Assembly (NCBI GenBank): GCA_028753945.1
Contig: JAPNXP010000018.1
Coordinates: forward strand, 1,488,001 to 1,552,000
Direction of reading: 5' to 3'
Length of the DNA: 64,000 nt
DNA from: Hexactinellida sp. DTS-2022
Taxonomy: Eukaryota > Porifera > Hexactinellida
The notes under the pieces were generated by a model. It was not told where the DNA came from. It made no database searches and saw only the letters and a program-made list of their open reading frames with translations. A program made the translations under genes and the position numbers. Below, one piece after another: positions 20,059-31,251 of the stretch. Position 1 is the first letter of the stretch, and the number at the start of each line of letters is the position of its first letter.

Positions 20059-20189
20059 TATATCAAACTTGTGTTAGCAGAAATTTGAGCTTAAAAAGAC
20101 CCAAGAAAGGATCATTTTATAGTTTTAGCACTTTTAGATGTTTTAGAGCAAATAGGAGATTTTGTTGTTGTTTGCAAAATATAGATTAA

Positions 20190-20315
20190 CGTTAACGGAT
20201 TATCGTTAACTTCCGTTACATTTTTAACGAATTAGCGGATTAACTGTTAACGAAGTTAACATTTTGGTTAACGGATTAACGATTAACGAAGTTAACTTTT
20301 TTATTAACTGTGCCC
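20190..20315 (+). repeat. GTTAAC-rich short repeat
   Basis: The hexamer GTTAAC and variants (CGGATTAAC, CGAAGTTAAC) recur many times at irregular spacing. GTTAAC is self-complementary, so the tract can fold. No coding role is apparent. Confidence 0.55.
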
Positions 20316-20499
20316 ACCTTAGATAAATTTAATACTATTTATTGTTCCTGTTGTGATATTAAATAAGTGTAAAATGTGTCCAAAAAAATCGTGACCCAAG
20401 GTGCATCTCTGTAAGCCATGAGACACCTGGCAATGCTGTCATGAAATTTCAGTTCTTAGTTAATAAAACTCTGTTCTGTGGAGAGGACCCGTCCAATAA

Positions 20500-20893
20500 T
20501 AATAAATGTGTATGTGTGTTTGTGTGTTTGTTTGTTCGGATTGTATTAAAGTGATAGGGGAATAGAAACCGCATTTAATATTGGGATAGAAACTAACTTT
20601 CAAATGTTATAATAGGTAAACAAGCATGCTGATTCCGAATTTCGCATTTACAAATTTCTTATTTGAATATTTATTGTTGTTGTTTACAAAATAGGTAAAC
20701 AAAGTCATGAAAATTCAAAATGAACCTAGAGTCCAGCTTCCGAAGGGTATTATATCTAACAAGTATGCTGATTTCATTTAAAATTTTCAAATTTTAATTG
20801 TAAATCTCTTGTATATTGAGAAAAGCGAGACCGCGCAGGCGCAGCGGTTGAGTTATCCGTCGCGAAGCGAACGAGACCGAAGGGCTCGTAATT
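20500..20893 (+). repeat. Dispersed repeat family A, copy 4
   Basis: A GT-rich opening is followed by CGGATTGTATTAAAGTGATA, AACCGCATTTAATATTGGGA, AGGTAAACAAGCATGCTGAT, a middle block and a GC-rich tail with GTCGCGAAGCGAACG and ACCGAAGGGCTCGTA. The 2865 copy has the same head, and the tail recurs at 23900-23976. The stretch just before it (20345-20490) is similar to 3905-4000 and may be a retrotransposon untranslated region. No open frame. Confidence 0.5.
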
Positions 20894-21072
20894 GGGAAAT
20901 CACAAAGCATCGATAGATTGGATAATTACAACAGGCAGAAGGAAATTGATTTCAAAGTAACTTTCACATAGTGATAGTTTTTTTGAGAATTGTTCAATTT
21001 TGTTTGTTCGTTCTTAACTGAAGACAAATAAATGTCTACTAAGGGAGGACCCATCTGAAGAATTGTCTAAAG

Positions 21073-21329
21073 CAGGGGTGCCCAACATACGGCCCGCGTA
21101 CCGGATCCGGCCCGCGTAAAATTTAATCCAGTTAATATTTTTGATCATTTTATGTAGTTTGTAATTATTTTAGATGTGTTTCTTAACCTTTTCTGTTCCA
21201 TTTCCGCTTTGGATACCCCAACTTATCTCTCCCTAAATATATCTGAAATTTAGATTGGCTTTTATGGACCACATAAAGATTTGAGGAAACCAATGTGGCC
21301 CGCAGTTAAAATCGAGTTGGGCACCCCTG
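21073..21329. mobile_element. hAT MITE with perfect 8-bp target duplication
   Basis: The ends CAGGGGTGCCCAAC and GTTGGGCACCCCTG are perfect inverted repeats. GTCTAAAG flanks both sides (21065-21072 and 21330-21337). The 257-bp body is AT-rich with GGCCCGC blocks at each end. Non-autonomous. Confidence 0.88.
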
Positions 21330-21337
21330 GTCTAAAG

Positions 21338-23412
21338 CCTAAAAATGAAACGTGTTTGAGAAAAACTATCACTATGCATTGGCGTAGCATGCGGTCCGGC
21401 TGGTCCGGCCAAGGCCGGACCAGTTTTAATTTATTCTACCTTATTATATAGGAGGGTCCGGTTTTGGCCGGACCACTTTAACTGTTTGGCCGGAGAGTTT
21501 TCAGAGCCGTGCGACTCCCGTGATATGTGAAAGTTACTTTTGTCATTGTATCAGAATGTAACAAGTATCAATTGCATATTGCCAATTTGGTGTGACAGCA
21601 TTATGCATTTGCAGGACATTTATGTAAATTGTTTGGACATTATGCTTATTGCTGAACATAATGCAAATTGTCTGGTTGGTATGATGCCATTATGAAAATT
21701 TCCCAACGAACGAGACATCTTGCAAAATGCCTAAAGAGTTTGCAAATTGTTACAAAAACCAGCATTTTGCATATTGCCTGGGCATTATGCAAAATACCCA
21801 ATTTCGCATATTGCCCAAAACAGATACTATATTCATTTTGATTATAAATTTGAGTTTGTTCTATAAATTTACTAAATCGTTACCGGTACAATTAAACTAG
21901 GGCATGTATAATTAGGTAAGAAAAATCAGAATTAAATAACTAGATAAACATCTTTGTTTATTTAGCACATTTTGGTGCACAATAAATGAAGGAGCGCAAA
22001 CTGAGCGCGCTCCTTTTTATGATTAGGAGCACGGAGCTGGAGCCCGCTCCAAAAATGAGGAGCGCTTAATGCTCTGTTAACAGGAAATATTTGTGGGGTA
22101 TTCTATCAAAGTACAAAAAGAGTGTTAGGATAACTCACTTTCTTTGTTAACTAGCTACGTAGTGTGTCAATAGTTATATCGATAATTATTACACTTCTCT
22201 GTGTCGCTTTCTTTGAGAATATTTAATAGTTCCTTTTCAATAAATTAAATATAACTATCCTATAGACTAGCTATAAATACCACACCTTCCAGTTGACCAA
22301 TGAGATATTAGTTGCATAATCTACTTCATGACTACATAAGCAAATACCTATCTCACTGTGTTAATTGAATATACTACCACTGAATTGTTTAGATTCACAT
22401 TGCTAGCAATACAGGAGAAGTCTGGTAATTTGGGACGTAATCTATTTCTCACATGCAATAGAACTATACTATTTCACCAGTACAATAACACTTGCAGTAT
22501 GTTCTATTAACATAGCAGATGTGTCCACTAATGAACAGGGAGTTATCTAGGAATACAGACTTGTCTTATTTATACACTAATAAACAAATCTCTCCTAGGT
22601 ACGCTCAGTGTCAACATGTGACCATCCTGTTTAAGGACACTAATGGAGTTGTATTGGATCCTAATGTGGTTACTGTTGCATTAACAAATAAGTAGGGAGA
22701 AATAATAGCATAATTGCTATCAACTGGATTCCAGAATGTCGTAAGTATATAAACAGGTAAGAATGGGACATAATAGGCCCATGAGGACCGAAAATTACCC
22801 ATGGGACATAATAGGGGCCGGACCGTTCAAACTTTATATAACGAAATTTCCAGGAAAATTAGACAAGCTTTTAAAATAATTTTATAATATATAGGATGGT
22901 ATTTCACATATTATTTGATCCCCCCGCCCCCCTTGGAATGTTGCAAACGAGGGTTTAATTTTCGGGGTAAAGTTAGTTCCTATAAGGAGAGATGAAATAT
23001 GATTCTATTTCTTTGTAAGACAAAAAATGGAGTTGGACCTACCCAAACTCCCCCTGTTCGGCTGTTCCCACTGTTTATTTCAGCTGTTACAATTTTGATT
23101 CAGTGGACACAAAAAAAATTCACATTATAAAATATATTGCATTGCATGATTCCTAAAATGTTTACATTTAATTATTATGTAGAAGTTAAATCCAGGGTTA
23201 GGAAATTACTTTGCAATACAATTTACTGAATTAATGAATCACGTATAATTACCAGCCACAGGTTTCAATTATTATTTATAATTTGAAATGGTCCATAATT
23301 TTGTGCGCGCGGATACGAATGAACTAAGGCCACAAAGATGACTTTGTGGGAATATATATTAATACGCCTAGCAGATTTATACAAATAAATAATTGAGCTC
23401 ATGGCATAAAAG
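21338..23412. other. Non-coding interval with transposon scraps
   Basis: Around 21378-21490 there is a GGTCCGGC/GCCGGACC palindrome and a GGCGTAGCATGCGG motif resembling a hAT end. A run of TTGCATATTGCC-like repeats lies at 21560-21830. A plus-strand frame of about 40 codons at 22580-22695 (VTILFKDTNGVVLDP) reads like protein but has no supporting context. At 23165-23280 a partial inverted relative of the 13260-13360 region is seen. No gene is supported. Confidence 0.4.
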
Positions 23413-23893
23413 CAGGGTTGCCAACCTCTGAAAACAAAAAAGCGGGAGATTTTGCCAATTTTGGCGGGAGTTTTACAAAAAAGTGGGAGGTCGAAGATGA
23501 AAAAGCGGGAGGAAAGCGGGAGACTCAATATATATGCTATTTTTTAAAATATATCATGAATAGAACGATATAATATGATTATTTAGTATGTTTTGATATC
23601 TACAATTAGGAAAAAAAACTTGGTACTCGAAAAAAAACTGAAAATTAAAAACTACAACTAAAAAAACTTGAAAAAAAACTAAAAAGAAAAAACTTGTTGC
23701 TCGTAGGTTGACTAATTTACTTGAATAATTTAAACAAATCCCGTTATTTTACTTAATTATCATAAAATCTAAATATATAAACAATTTCCAAAAAGCGGGA
23801 GTTTTAAAAGTTTGGCGGGAGGTCGGGAGGATGAGAGAAAAAAAGGCAAAAAAGCGGGAGACTCCCGCCAAAGCGGGAGGGTTGGCAACCCTG
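23413..23893. mobile_element. hAT-like non-autonomous element, 481 bp
   Basis: It begins CAGGGTTGCCAACC and ends GGTTGGCAACCCTG. ATAAAAG flanks it on both sides. Both ends carry AAAAGCGGGAG and GGCGGGAG sub-repeats. The middle is A-rich and non-coding. The sequence that follows (GGCCGCGTAGCGGCCG to AAGGGCTCGTA, 23901-23976) is the tail of repeat family A, so it may have inserted there. Confidence 0.75.
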
Positions 23894-24214
23894 ATAAAAG
23901 GCCGCGTAGCGGCCGTCAGTTGAGGCGTGAAGAGCCGAACCGTCGCGAAGCGGCCGAGATCGAAGGGCTCGTAATTCCAAAAATAACATTGTTGAATTAT
24001 AAATGTTAGCATATGATGGTATAGAACAGCCCAAGCTAAAGCGAGTTCTTCCAAATACTAACTCTAGCTTTGTCGGAAGACTCAATTGTATCGTATATGT
24101 TTGTACCCATACTGATTGTAAATCTTAGCTGCGTCTTAACTGTTAGTTAATTAAAATCTTATACTTCTTATTAGTTAACTATTATTAGTCATGTAACGTT
24201 GTTATGTAAATGTT

Positions 24215-24520
24215 ATGTCGATTTTGTCAAATGTTGATTTTACAAAATCAACATGAATCAACGGAACTAAAACAAGTGTTCGACTTTGGCTATATTACTC
24301 GGATAAGCCTAGGTTTTATTGCATTTTGTTCAGAATTCGCTTCATCCAAGTATATACCAACTTGTATGAAGAAATTTTTACCAAAATAATCTTTTTACTA
24401 GAATGAAAAAATATTCCAGGGTGATTTTGCAAAATCAATGAATAAAATATGTCGATTTTATAAAATCAACATTTTTTATTAGTTGATTTTGTAAAATCGA
24501 CATTTCTAAAATCAACCCCT
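24215..24520. repeat. TTGATTTTACAAAATCAAC short palindromes
   Basis: GTTGATTTTACAAAATCAAC and close variants (TCGATTTTGTCAAA, GATTTTGCAAAATCA, TCGATTTTATAAAATCAACA, TTGATTTTGTAAAATCGACA) recur at least five times. Each is a near-perfect small palindrome. No coding function. The region 24521-25089 shows nothing else clear. Confidence 0.6.
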
Positions 24521-25089
24521 TATTAGAAGTCTAGAAAAAATATCAAGCCAAGCCATACTAGTGTCTAATAATTTATATTAATAAATAATTATCACTAGAA
24601 AACGTGTAATCGAAATTTTTCGGTCTGCTTTAGGAACAAATTATTACAATCAAAATTTCCAAAATGGATTGGTGCTTTATATTTACAATTACAATTATAG
24701 GGATTTGTGTTTTTCAATTACAATAACAATAACAATTATTTCAAAAACGTGATTAATTGAAATTGAATTAATTACAATTATAATTGAACCCAACCCTGGC
24801 AGCTATTCATGGTTTGGTTTTTGATTCGATTATTGTCGAAATTAACTCAAGCAGTATTGCTCTATACTACTGTATAACTCTATACTCTATATACTGTATA
24901 AAGAATTTTATACGGACGTAAGTTCAAATGTATATTCCAGTTGATAAAACATAGGCATATGTGGAGTCGTAATAAGAATTAGTTTATTGCAGAGGATTGA
25001 TAGCACAGCTCCGGATCTATCACACTAGATGTCATGTCACACACTAATCGAATAGTAACCATTTTTAAACACAACAAACAATTCATCAG

Positions 25090-26188
25090 AGGACACTACC
25101 GAGTTATCTTATATTGCTGAGTCGACTTCTGGTAACTAACCCAGAGTGCGGACATTAATTCTTGCAGTGTTAAGTGTGCGTATACCCACACCTTAACTCG
25201 GCCCACCGAATTAAGCACTGCGAACTGTTCTTGCATTAATCACAGTCTCTCACAGTTATATTCCTTTTGTCCTAAAATCAGAGTGACTTCGTCATTACAG
25301 ACGAGTTCTCTGTCATAAGTTCCTTATAGGCTTCTCTCCCTATGGCACTAATGCATTCTTTTATTTTCTGGAGTGAAGTTACTGATGTGGGACACTTTTT
25401 GTGTATCTCTTCAGTCCCATTCGGGACAATTGTCTCCTACCATATACATAGGTTATTAGCGCTTGATACACGTATGTTACTGTCTGGGCTAGGATGTCTT
25501 CTGTGTCGTTGAATAGAGCACTGAACAGACTTGCATTGGCAGGTACCAGGGCAATAGGTCAGCTCTTCGTGTCTCTAGAATAACTTGTTTGTGTGTTCTA
25601 GTTGGATTCACTTACAATTCTGTCGTGAAGCTTTGGGACCTCATCAAGTTGCCACAGTCCTTGACTGCGGGCTTTCCAAGTGGTGTCGCCACCCCACAAG
25701 GGTTTCGGTCCTCCCTAGGCCTCATCAGGAGGACGGTCCATCCTCTATCCTCGGTAAGTATACCCGAGACCGTTGTGCCCGCCTACTCTACGGCACACAC
25801 ATATGCCTGTCTCTAGTACTCTACAGTACCGCTCTATGCATATGCCTCCTAGGTTGTATGTCTAACTACATCACAATTCTTTTCTTGAAATACGCATCTC
25901 GATTCATAGGCGAGAAACCTAGCACTGATAGTATTTGTTGATTTTCATTTCATAACCGAATTGGGAGTCTACGTTAGACTAAGAACCTGGTCTGCTGGTG
26001 AGGAGGATGGTAGCGCTAGGTAGGATTCTCTTTTGCAGGAGGAGGTAGAGTAGTGTTGTGTCAAATGGGACTGTCTTAATGAACTCTTCGTACCCATCTA
26101 TTATCAAGTGGAGACCCTCCATTCCTGTCTTCATTATGTATCGTGTCAGGGACTCTACACATCCTACACCGTAGACATGCGCAGCCAT
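25090..26188 (-). pseudogene. NLR (NACHT-domain) gene relic
   Basis: Collinear minus-strand pieces resemble the NACHT ATPase and following helical region of NOD-like receptors. From high to low coordinate: 26188-25979 carries a Walker B-like GLHLIIDGYEEF and a sensor-type ATILLTSRPGS; about 25943-25870 reads ILSVLGFSPMNRDAYFKKRI; 25558-25395 reads PANASLFSALFNDTEDILA; 25385-25277 reads SLQKIKECISAIGREAYKEL; 25263-25097 reads VYAHLTLQELMSALWV, the family's HLTxQE motif. The pieces are in different frames with several in-frame stops. One is a TGA exactly where the family has a glycine (CERL-stop-LMQEQ). The P-loop exon is absent; transposon sequence starts at about 26458. A 300-base stretch around 25560-25866 is unassigned and may be an insertion. 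It is clearly an immune-sensor relic and not a working gene. Confidence 0.75.
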
Positions 26189-26457
26189 CTGTGAATGTAT
26201 TTATTGATTTCGTTGTCCTCTTGTCTCGCCACCTCTATCTGATGCCATTATGTCTCTCTGCAGGGTATGCACAGGAGATATCGGAATTCTCCATATTATC
26301 TATTCCGTATTTGTACCCGGCATATTTGCAAAGGAACGTCTGGATTCCCTATTAGCGTCCACACTTCTGCTTTAAGGTTCGACATTGGGAAAGATGAGAT
26401 TCGAAGTCAACTATTCAAGATTTTCCTTCACATTCGTTCTTTTCTGTATCTTTAGAC

Positions 26458-26680
26458 CAGGGGTTCCCAAACTGGGGTCCGCAAGGCACTTTGTAGGACT
26501 TTCACTGGAAAATTGGTCCGGGGATCAATATTCCATGGAAAATAGTCCTAGCTGAAATTTTTGGTCCCACCATGGCCAATATTTTATGGTATTTTGATCC
26601 TAGGACCATTTCCATGGAAAATTGGTCCCATGACCAATTTTTCCGGGACCAATTTTCCAGTGAGGCCTTTTCAGTTACTG
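26458..26680. mobile_element. Transposon ends with an 18-bp inverted-repeat element
   Basis: CAGGGGTTCCCAAACTGG at 26458 is a typical hAT end with no clear partner. Next to it, 26502-26663 is a 162-bp element with perfect 18-base inverted ends (TCACTGGAAAATTGGTCC). Internal copies of CCATGGAAAA and GGTCC occur in both orientations. Non-coding. Confidence 0.65.
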
Positions 26681-26833
26681 GTACGCGTCTTGTATCAGAT
26701 CTTGAGTCTCCCATATCTCATCTTCCATCAAGTTGATTTTAAAACTAACTTTGAAGAGGCCTATAAGGAAGTTCCATTTCGAGTTCTAATTTATATAATG
26801 ATTATTACTATCAAATATAAAATGTGCATTTAG

Positions 26834-29071
26834 ATGGATCTTCTCTCGCAGCCGAGAGATAACAATCGTCCTTCAACACACGATGATGAAACGACTAGCA
26901 AACTGCTTCAACTGGAAAAAGACTTTCGTTACAATATTCTCCTTCTGTCTGAGAGGGATACTCTAATTGAGAACTATCAGCTCTCCATTCAGAAGCTTTC
27001 TTTCCTCCTGACTGAGAATGGAATTGCTACCAGTGAAGAAGTGGCGACCATGCTACGAAATATAGCACTTATGCCGGCTGTCCCACAGAGCAACAAAGCC
27101 ACTCAGCACCCGGACTCAACTCAGCAGCTGACCAGCGAGCAGTGCAAGGCTGATGGGCTAGAGCGGTCGGACAGCCAGAAAGAGGACTTGTCATCCCAAC
27201 TGCAGCAGTTCTTGAATCTCTCTCAGTCGATTCTAACTGACACGATTGATGTGAATACCTTCTGTCACTACAAGAATCTGCAGTTCGACACACTTGTGCA
27301 AGAGCTTCAATCCACCAATCGGAAGATCTCTCACCTCCAGGATTCCGATAGCAATCAATCCAATCCTGCAACAAGTGACAAGTCTGCGTCCCAGGCGTTG
27401 GCTCAGGATGCGAGACAACTGAACGAACAGATTTGTGCGCTGCAGAACGATCTGTCCACTCAGAAGTCTATATTTCATAGCTTCTACAGAAGTAAGGAAA
27501 GAGCGTTTTTGGGCACAAAAGAGAGATTCGTTGACATTGAGTCGAGGCTTAACTGCGAGATTGAGTCTCTCCACTCAGAGGTGAGCAACCTGAAGGTTGA
27601 GTCTTCTCAATCTGAATTACAGTACCACGAGCAACATCGAGATATCCTAGAGAAGAACTCCAAACTAACCAAGCTACTATTTATACTCCGGGACTTTATT
27701 TCAAATGAAAGAAACGTTTCCTCGCATCAGATTGCTTCTAAAGAACAACAGATAGCTCAGCTCAGCTCAGACGTACAAATAGTGAAGGGCTCCTTGTCTA
27801 TCAGAGCTGATGAATTGCTTGTTCTGAAGAGAGAGATAAGCGAGAGTAATCAGAAACACAAGACCTTATCGCAGGAGAAGAGACAGGTGGAGTTAGACCT
27901 CCTGCACAGCTGTGAGCAGCGGGAACAGGTGTTGACAGCTGCACACCAGTCCAGGCTGGAGAATCTTCATACTGAGCACCAACAGTGTTTGGCGAATATG
28001 CATGAGTCAAATCAGAAATTGATTCGAGTGGAGGAGATGTCCGGGAAATTGAGAAGTGAGAGAGACAAGTGTGTTCAATTGATTGCTCAGGACCATGGAT
28101 CAGTCGATGTTGACGATAATTATTTGCCCAACAAACTAGAAGAAATATTGGATGAAAATGTCAAACTGAGAGAGTTGGTAGAAGAGATGAAATCTAGAAT
28201 AGAATCTTTGAGTTCTTCCACCAAACTAATTGAACCACAGAAAGCTGGTTCTGCTCTCCGTTGGTCAGATTGCGACGCACCTCTCAGCAGAGACAATCAA
28301 ACGTATTCTGCACACGAATTTATTGATTCGGATACAGAAACAGATATTGAAAACTCTGTAAAGATGAAGTTTCAGCTGACTCAGAAAGAAAGCGAAGTGA
28401 CACAGCTAAGCGAGACTATCGATGGTCTGAAACTGGTGTTATCCCAGAAGGATTCTCTCATCAATTCCTTTCATCAGCACTTTTCACTTTTGAAGTCCTT
28501 TTCTCACCCCACCTCCAGCCACCAGCTGTCGGCTCTATCCAGAGACACGACTCAGGACATGCGCAGCAATGGAATGATGGCTCTAGCTCAGAGGTCCATA
28601 TCCCTGATGAAGGAGAAGTACAGACTGGTCGAGGCTAACCACAAACTTAAGCTCGAGAATGCTGATTTGAGGGATAAATATTCCAAATTATCTGCAGACT
28701 TAGGCTATTCTCAATCACAGAAACATCCCCAATTGGGAAGTCCTGATAATCCTCCCGACGGGCCATCTACTCACACTCACAGCTGTTTCAACAAACCAAC
28801 GGACGAGTTGGCAAGAGGAGAAATACAATCTCACAATAAGGATGTTATGTCTACTCCCAATACCGACAATGCATTGACTCGTATGGACAACAGTCCTTAC
28901 ACAAACAACTCCACCCTCCTGTCATTCAATATCAACAACGAGTGTCCTGACTGGTTCAACGATAGTAGCTTTCAGCGGGCGTTGTTTTACGCAGATAACC
29001 CCGAGCACATAGACCGTGAGTTTAGACTGTCTACACCTAAAGAAATAACCAACAGCAGCCCGATCCCTTAG
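26834..29071 (+). CDS. Coiled-coil protein, 745 aa, unrecognised
   Basis: One exon encodes an acidic, glutamine- and serine-rich protein that is mostly helical. Long heptad-type stretches run at about 20-60, 185-330, 330-470 and 500-630. The C-terminal hundred residues are low complexity, ending in a conserved-looking patch (NECPDWFNDSSFQRALFY). A TGCATTTAG acceptor-like sequence directly precedes the ATG, suggesting a 5' untranslated exon. No membrane segment or catalytic motif is visible. A centrosome, Golgi or cytoskeletal scaffold would fit such a protein, but I cannot assign a family and do not claim one. Codon use is intermediate between the AT-rich upstream genes and the GC-rich downstream ones. 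The gap before the next gene (29072-29591) is non-coding. Confidence 0.8.
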   Translation: MDLLSQPRDNNRPSTHDDETTSKLLQLEKDFRYNILLLSERDTLIENYQLSIQKLSFLLTENGIATSEEVATMLRNIALMPAVPQSNKATQHPDSTQQLTSEQCKADGLERSDSQKEDLSSQLQQFLNLSQSILTDTIDVNTFCHYKNLQFDTLVQELQSTNRKISHLQDSDSNQSNPATSDKSASQALAQDARQLNEQICALQNDLSTQKSIFHSFYRSKERAFLGTKERFVDIESRLNCEIESLHSEVSNLKVESSQSELQYHEQHRDILEKNSKLTKLLFILRDFISNERNVSSHQIASKEQQIAQLSSDVQIVKGSLSIRADELLVLKREISESNQKHKTLSQEKRQVELDLLHSCEQREQVLTAAHQSRLENLHTEHQQCLANMHESNQKLIRVEEMSGKLRSERDKCVQLIAQDHGSVDVDDNYLPNKLEEILDENVKLRELVEEMKSRIESLSSSTKLIEPQKAGSALRWSDCDAPLSRDNQTYSAHEFIDSDTETDIENSVKMKFQLTQKESEVTQLSETIDGLKLVLSQKDSLINSFHQHFSLLKSFSHPTSSHQLSALSRDTTQDMRSNGMMALAQRSISLMKEKYRLVEANHKLKLENADLRDKYSKLSADLGYSQSQKHPQLGSPDNPPDGPSTHTHSCFNKPTDELARGEIQSHNKDVMSTPNTDNALTRMDNSPYTNNSTLLSFNINNECPDWFNDSSFQRALFYADNPEHIDREFRLSTPKEITNSSPIP

Positions 29072-29591
29072 TCCACTTGTGTCAATTGATTGTCTTTTTA
29101 TTTTAATTTGTAATTATACGGTAATACGTATATTCAAAGAGGTTTAGTCTATCCGCCTTGTGTCCTTGAGATGTACTGGACTTCATTAAGGGATGTGTAA
29201 AATGTATATTATAATTCGCTTAATTGGGACAAATATCCAGAATGAATGAATGGCTCAATATTCTGTTTATGCTGTTGCTTCGATGAATTGTCACAAACTC
29301 CCTGGGAGTTAAACGGAACAGCTGAGCTGTACTATTATACATTTCAGAAATTCAGATATTAATTAATATTGTTATTCTAGAGAGAAGTTGCGAAATATAA
29401 ATGCGAATTACAGTTACATCATAGATACTACTATAATTTATATGAGACGAGCTTTCTAGATTCCATAAATTCGTTGCACTCACTTGGTATACGTACGACA
29501 ATTTGCTACTGATTTGAGTTGTCGGAGTTGTTTGTACCAGTTGTTGTTACTCTGTTCCTTAATTATACTTCTAGACTGATACTCACTTTGC

Positions 29592-30656
29592 ATGCTCTCA
29601 ATGAATCACAAATACAGCGTTGCTCTATTTATCCTTTTCAGTGTTGCTATTCTGTTTGTGTTACAAGGATTTGTGTGTTTGTATCGATCCCCCACTATCC
29701 TGTCCGAATCGGACACAGCACTCAACTCCACCAGCCTCAGCCATCTCCTGACTCTCTCTAGAGTAGACAACATATTCCAGATAGAACTGCCGCCCATACT
29801 GGTGCCCCGGGTCCCGGGCACTGCGTCTCACGCCGGAGTCAAGCGGCATATCCTGTCCAGGCTGAGAGAGCTGGGGGAGCCCTGGGATGTGACGTCACAC
29901 GAGTTCACGGATATAACTCCACTCGGAGAGAGGAACTTCACTAACATAATAGCTACGCTCTACCCGAGCGTAGAGCGCCGGCTAGTTCTGGCTGCTCACT
30001 ACGACAGCAAGCTGCTGGCTGGCGGGGAGTTCCTGGGCGCCACTGACTCGGCTCTCCCGTGCGCGCTGCTCCTGGACCTGGCGCACTCGCTGAACTCCCT
30101 TCTGAAGCAGGCCATCGGGCCCTCCTCCCGCGAGACGCTCCAGCTGATATTCCTAGACGGAGAGGAGGCGTTCGACCGCTGGACAGCCACTGACTCCATA
30201 TACGGGGCGAGAAGGCTGAGTGCCGCGTTCCAGAAGGCAGAGCTCCTGAGTACAGGCAGCGGGGGGACAGCCCTCGCCGCCATCAGCTCGTTCCTGCTGC
30301 TCGACCTGCTGGGAGCTAGCAACACTGCTATTTATAGGTACCCGCAGACCTCAGACGCAGCCGCCTACAGCCTAATGCTCAGGGTAGAATCTGCTCTCAA
30401 GAAGAAGAAAGTTATTCCCAAATCTGTAACCTATTTCTCTTCAAAGGCCGTTCGTGCAAACATAGAGGATGACCACGTTCCATTTCTCGATAAGGGTGTC
30501 CCTGTCCTACACGCTATTAGCTACCCCTTTCCTTCAGTTTGGCACACTCTGAATGATGACCTCAGCGCTCTGGACAGACCAACAGTGGAACACCTGCAGA
30601 AGTTGTTCCAGGTGTTCGTATGCAAAAGGTTTGAAATTATTTCTCTGAAAGCATAG
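29592..30656 (+). CDS. QPCT: Glutaminyl-peptide cyclotransferase (QPCTL-like), 354 aa
   Basis: This zinc enzyme converts N-terminal glutamine to pyroglutamate on secretory peptides. Residues 8-31 form a membrane anchor with no cleavage site, as in the Golgi-resident QPCTL form. The catalytic M28-like domain follows. The expected zinc ligands are D152 (GATDSALP), E192 (LDGEEAF) and H318 (SVWHTL). Other conserved points are H137 (AAHYDSK), E191, D294 (IEDDHVPFL) and W317. It is intronless. The start could be this ATG or the next one three codons later; both keep the anchor. It is followed 600 bases later by COX7A on the same strand, with independent functions. All catalytic residues are present. 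Confidence 0.93.
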   Translation: MLSMNHKYSVALFILFSVAILFVLQGFVCLYRSPTILSESDTALNSTSLSHLLTLSRVDNIFQIELPPILVPRVPGTASHAGVKRHILSRLRELGEPWDVTSHEFTDITPLGERNFTNIIATLYPSVERRLVLAAHYDSKLLAGGEFLGATDSALPCALLLDLAHSLNSLLKQAIGPSSRETLQLIFLDGEEAFDRWTATDSIYGARRLSAAFQKAELLSTGSGGTALAAISSFLLLDLLGASNTAIYRYPQTSDAAAYSLMLRVESALKKKKVIPKSVTYFSSKAVRANIEDDHVPFLDKGVPVLHAISYPFPSVWHTLNDDLSALDRPTVEHLQKLFQVFVCKRFEIISLKA

Positions 30657-31251
30657 ACTGAAAGCAATGCTTTTATTATTCTTAATTTGGCATTATTTTA
30701 AGTATGTATTTGGAATTAATATAGAGGTAAATTTTCATTTTTTGCTTAATTTGAGGATGAGTGAAATTCTCTTTCCCGTCACTGAATGTTGAAACATTGG
30801 ATATAGCAAAGGTGTGTAAGAGTAGGCGAGGAAAAAAGGTTGCCAATATAATGTTCGATCAATTTGGGCGGCCTTCACTGCCGCCCAAATAACCACGGTT
30901 CCTATGACCAGTGATTCCAAGAGCCAATAAAAACCCGGGTCAAATTATCATCCGTTCCCCCAGTGAAATCAATTCTTAAAACATTTATTGCTCTTGTAAA
31001 TTTAGGGTTCCTCTATAGGCACATGCCCCCCTTTCCGACCCTACTGCCTACTGCCCTGCTTTTGGTATATGTGAGTGATTATGGTTGGTTCGAGACTGTG
31101 GAAATCCGAAACTTAATCACAACTTGAGTATTTTCAGAAATAATTTCTTTGAATCTTAAATTCTCGTTCCAGCATGTGATTTAGAAGCGTAGTGTACTAA
31201 CTGCTGTAGTGCTGTATAATATAATGATTGATACTTTACACATAATAGCTA

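Noticed and set aside
22580-22695. Forty-codon plus-strand frame containing VTILFKDTNGVVLDP
   Set aside because: It reads like a beta-strand protein fragment, but there is no start, splice site or neighbour to support it.
25585-25941. Plus-strand frame with a GTAAGT donor near 25753
   Set aside because: It has no recognisable protein features and lies across the NLR relic, which explains the strand better. The donor alone is not enough.
31085-31105. GGTTCGAGACT as a tRNA B box
   Set aside because: No A box at a suitable distance upstream and no cloverleaf could be drawn.
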